Source: Prevotella sp.
Lineage (GTDB): Bacteria > Bacteroidota > Bacteroidia > Bacteroidales > Bacteroidaceae
DNA length: 7,564 nucleotides
Direction: 5' to 3'
Assembly (NCBI GenBank): GCA_021204735.1
Contig: JAJPYV010000055.1
Location: 1 to 7,564 of the forward strand
Position 1 is the first letter of the stretch. Each line of letters opens with the position of its first letter. The notes under the pieces were generated by a model. That model was not told the DNA's origin, did no database searches, and saw only the letters and a list, made by a program, of their open reading frames with translations. The position numbers and the translations under genes are program-made. Shown here one piece after another: positions 6,971 through 7,564 of this stretch.

Positions 6971-7094
6971 CCACAAAGTAAATCCGAAAGAAAAAATACT
7001 ATTTCACAATTTAATTAAAATCAACTTTTATAGACCTATTGAATTTTTGTGAGATAATTTTCATAAATTCGCACTTGCTAAGCAAAATATTATA

Positions 7095-7564
7095 ATGGAC
7101 GGAAGACTTTACATGTTGGTAGATTTGCAGAAACGTGGTGAAAAAGATATGTTCATCACGGATAGAGTGCAATCTATACGGGAATATGGAAGTAGTTCTT
7201 GGACAGTAAAATTTTATTTCTCACAGACTGATTACAATTATGGCAAATCACGTTTGCTATATCTCACCGACCCCGAATCTGTTGACATAGTCGAGAAGGG
7301 ATTGTACATAAACAACATACTCATAACGAATGTAACAGAAATTCTGAAATATACTGATGGGGAACATTCGTTTTATCATGTGATATACACCAACGGAAAA
7401 TATAATGATTTTGAGGACAAGGATGTTTATATCACACGCACGTCCATTGACAAGAGTGGAGGCTCAGTTTGGGATTACTTGAAGAAAATTGCGGCTGAAA
7501 CTGGTTTGTTGGTGAAAAATGATGAAGACACATCAAACACTGATGAGGAGGATAACTCCGAAAA
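7095..7564 (+). CDS. Uncharacterised protein, N-terminal 156 codons, runs off the window
   Basis: An open frame begins at ATG 7095 (MDGRLYMLVDLQKRGEKD) and continues without a stop to the window end. An ATG six codons later is an alternative start. The upstream sequence AAGCAAAATATTATA is A-rich without a Shine-Dalgarno site, as is usual in Bacteroidetes. The visible part is soluble, rich in aromatic residues and probable beta strands (about residues 35-115, including RLLYLTDPESVDIV and FYHVIYTNGKYNDF). A helix follows (WDYLKKIAAETGLLV), then an acidic, low-complexity linker (NDEDTSNTDEED), so a second domain probably lies beyond the edge. I do not recognise it with confidence. The layout recalls N-terminal regions of some large Bacteroidetes ATPase/helicase proteins, but no ATPase motif is in view. 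A weak -7-like box, TAATTTTC (7055-7062), lies upstream. Confidence 0.75.
   Translation, partial: MDGRLYMLVDLQKRGEKDMFITDRVQSIREYGSSSWTVKFYFSQTDYNYGKSRLLYLTDPESVDIVEKGLYINNILITNVTEILKYTDGEHSFYHVIYTNGKYNDFEDKDVYITRTSIDKSGGSVWDYLKKIAAETGLLVKNDEDTSNTDEEDNSE

Larger units (their letters stand above)
6537..7094. other. Intergenic control region between the restriction operon and the divergent gene
   Basis: This 558-nt stretch is strongly AT-rich and has no convincing intact gene on either strand. From left to right it holds the left copy of a 14-bp inverted repeat, a Bacteroidetes-type promoter facing right, the right copy of the repeat, an overlapping hairpin, a short decayed coding remnant on the minus strand, a cluster of overlapping dyads, and the leader of the plus-strand gene. 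I found no tRNA, CRISPR or IS element. Confidence 0.75.

Noticed and set aside
6974..6981. Minus-strand near-match to a -7 box (TTACTTTG), facing the operon
   Set aside because: One mismatch in the box and no TTTG at a suitable distance upstream. It would give a leader of more than 400 nt through the ATPase remnant and both inverted repeats. It cannot be excluded as a weak promoter.

Overview
This window looks like the chromosome of a member of the Bacteroidales (Bacteroides, Prevotella or a relative). The evidence is a moderately AT-rich sequence, start codons preceded by A-rich stretches with no clear Shine-Dalgarno site, and a perfect copy of the Bacteroidetes -7 promoter box (TAnnTTTG). 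The genus cannot be fixed from the sequence.

The left 6.5 kb is one compact minus-strand operon for a type I restriction-modification system. In order of transcription, right to left, it holds a YgjP-type zinc metallopeptidase (6536-5850), hsdR (5848-2510), hsdM (2497-107) and the first 36 codons of hsdS (110-1, cut by the window edge). The junctions are a 1-nt gap, a 12-nt gap and a 4-nt ATGA overlap, so the genes are very probably co-transcribed and partly translationally coupled. HsdS would choose the DNA target, HsdM would methylate adenine in it, and HsdR would translocate and cut unmodified DNA. The peptidase has no established role in the system. Motifs in HsdR, HsdM and the peptidase are intact, so the system looks functional apart from the unseen rest of hsdS.

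Between the operon and a divergent plus-strand gene lies a 558-nt AT-rich region (6537-7094), the most interesting part of the window. A perfect 14-bp inverted repeat (6550-6563 and 6750-6763) brackets a segment of about 190 bp. That segment carries a good Bacteroidetes-type promoter pointing away from the restriction operon. No good promoter facing the operon was found. Inverting the segment would put the promoter about 60 nt upstream of the first operon gene. This is the layout of an invertible, phase-variable promoter and suggests the operon is switched off in the sequenced orientation. Further right are a short decayed remnant resembling a Bacteroidetes COG1672-type ATPase (6843-6923) and a cluster of overlapping dyads (6928-6970) that could be an operator.

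The right end (7095-7564) is the N-terminal 156 codons of a plus-strand gene that runs off the window. I do not recognise its family with confidence. Its position beside a restriction system makes a defence role possible but unproven.
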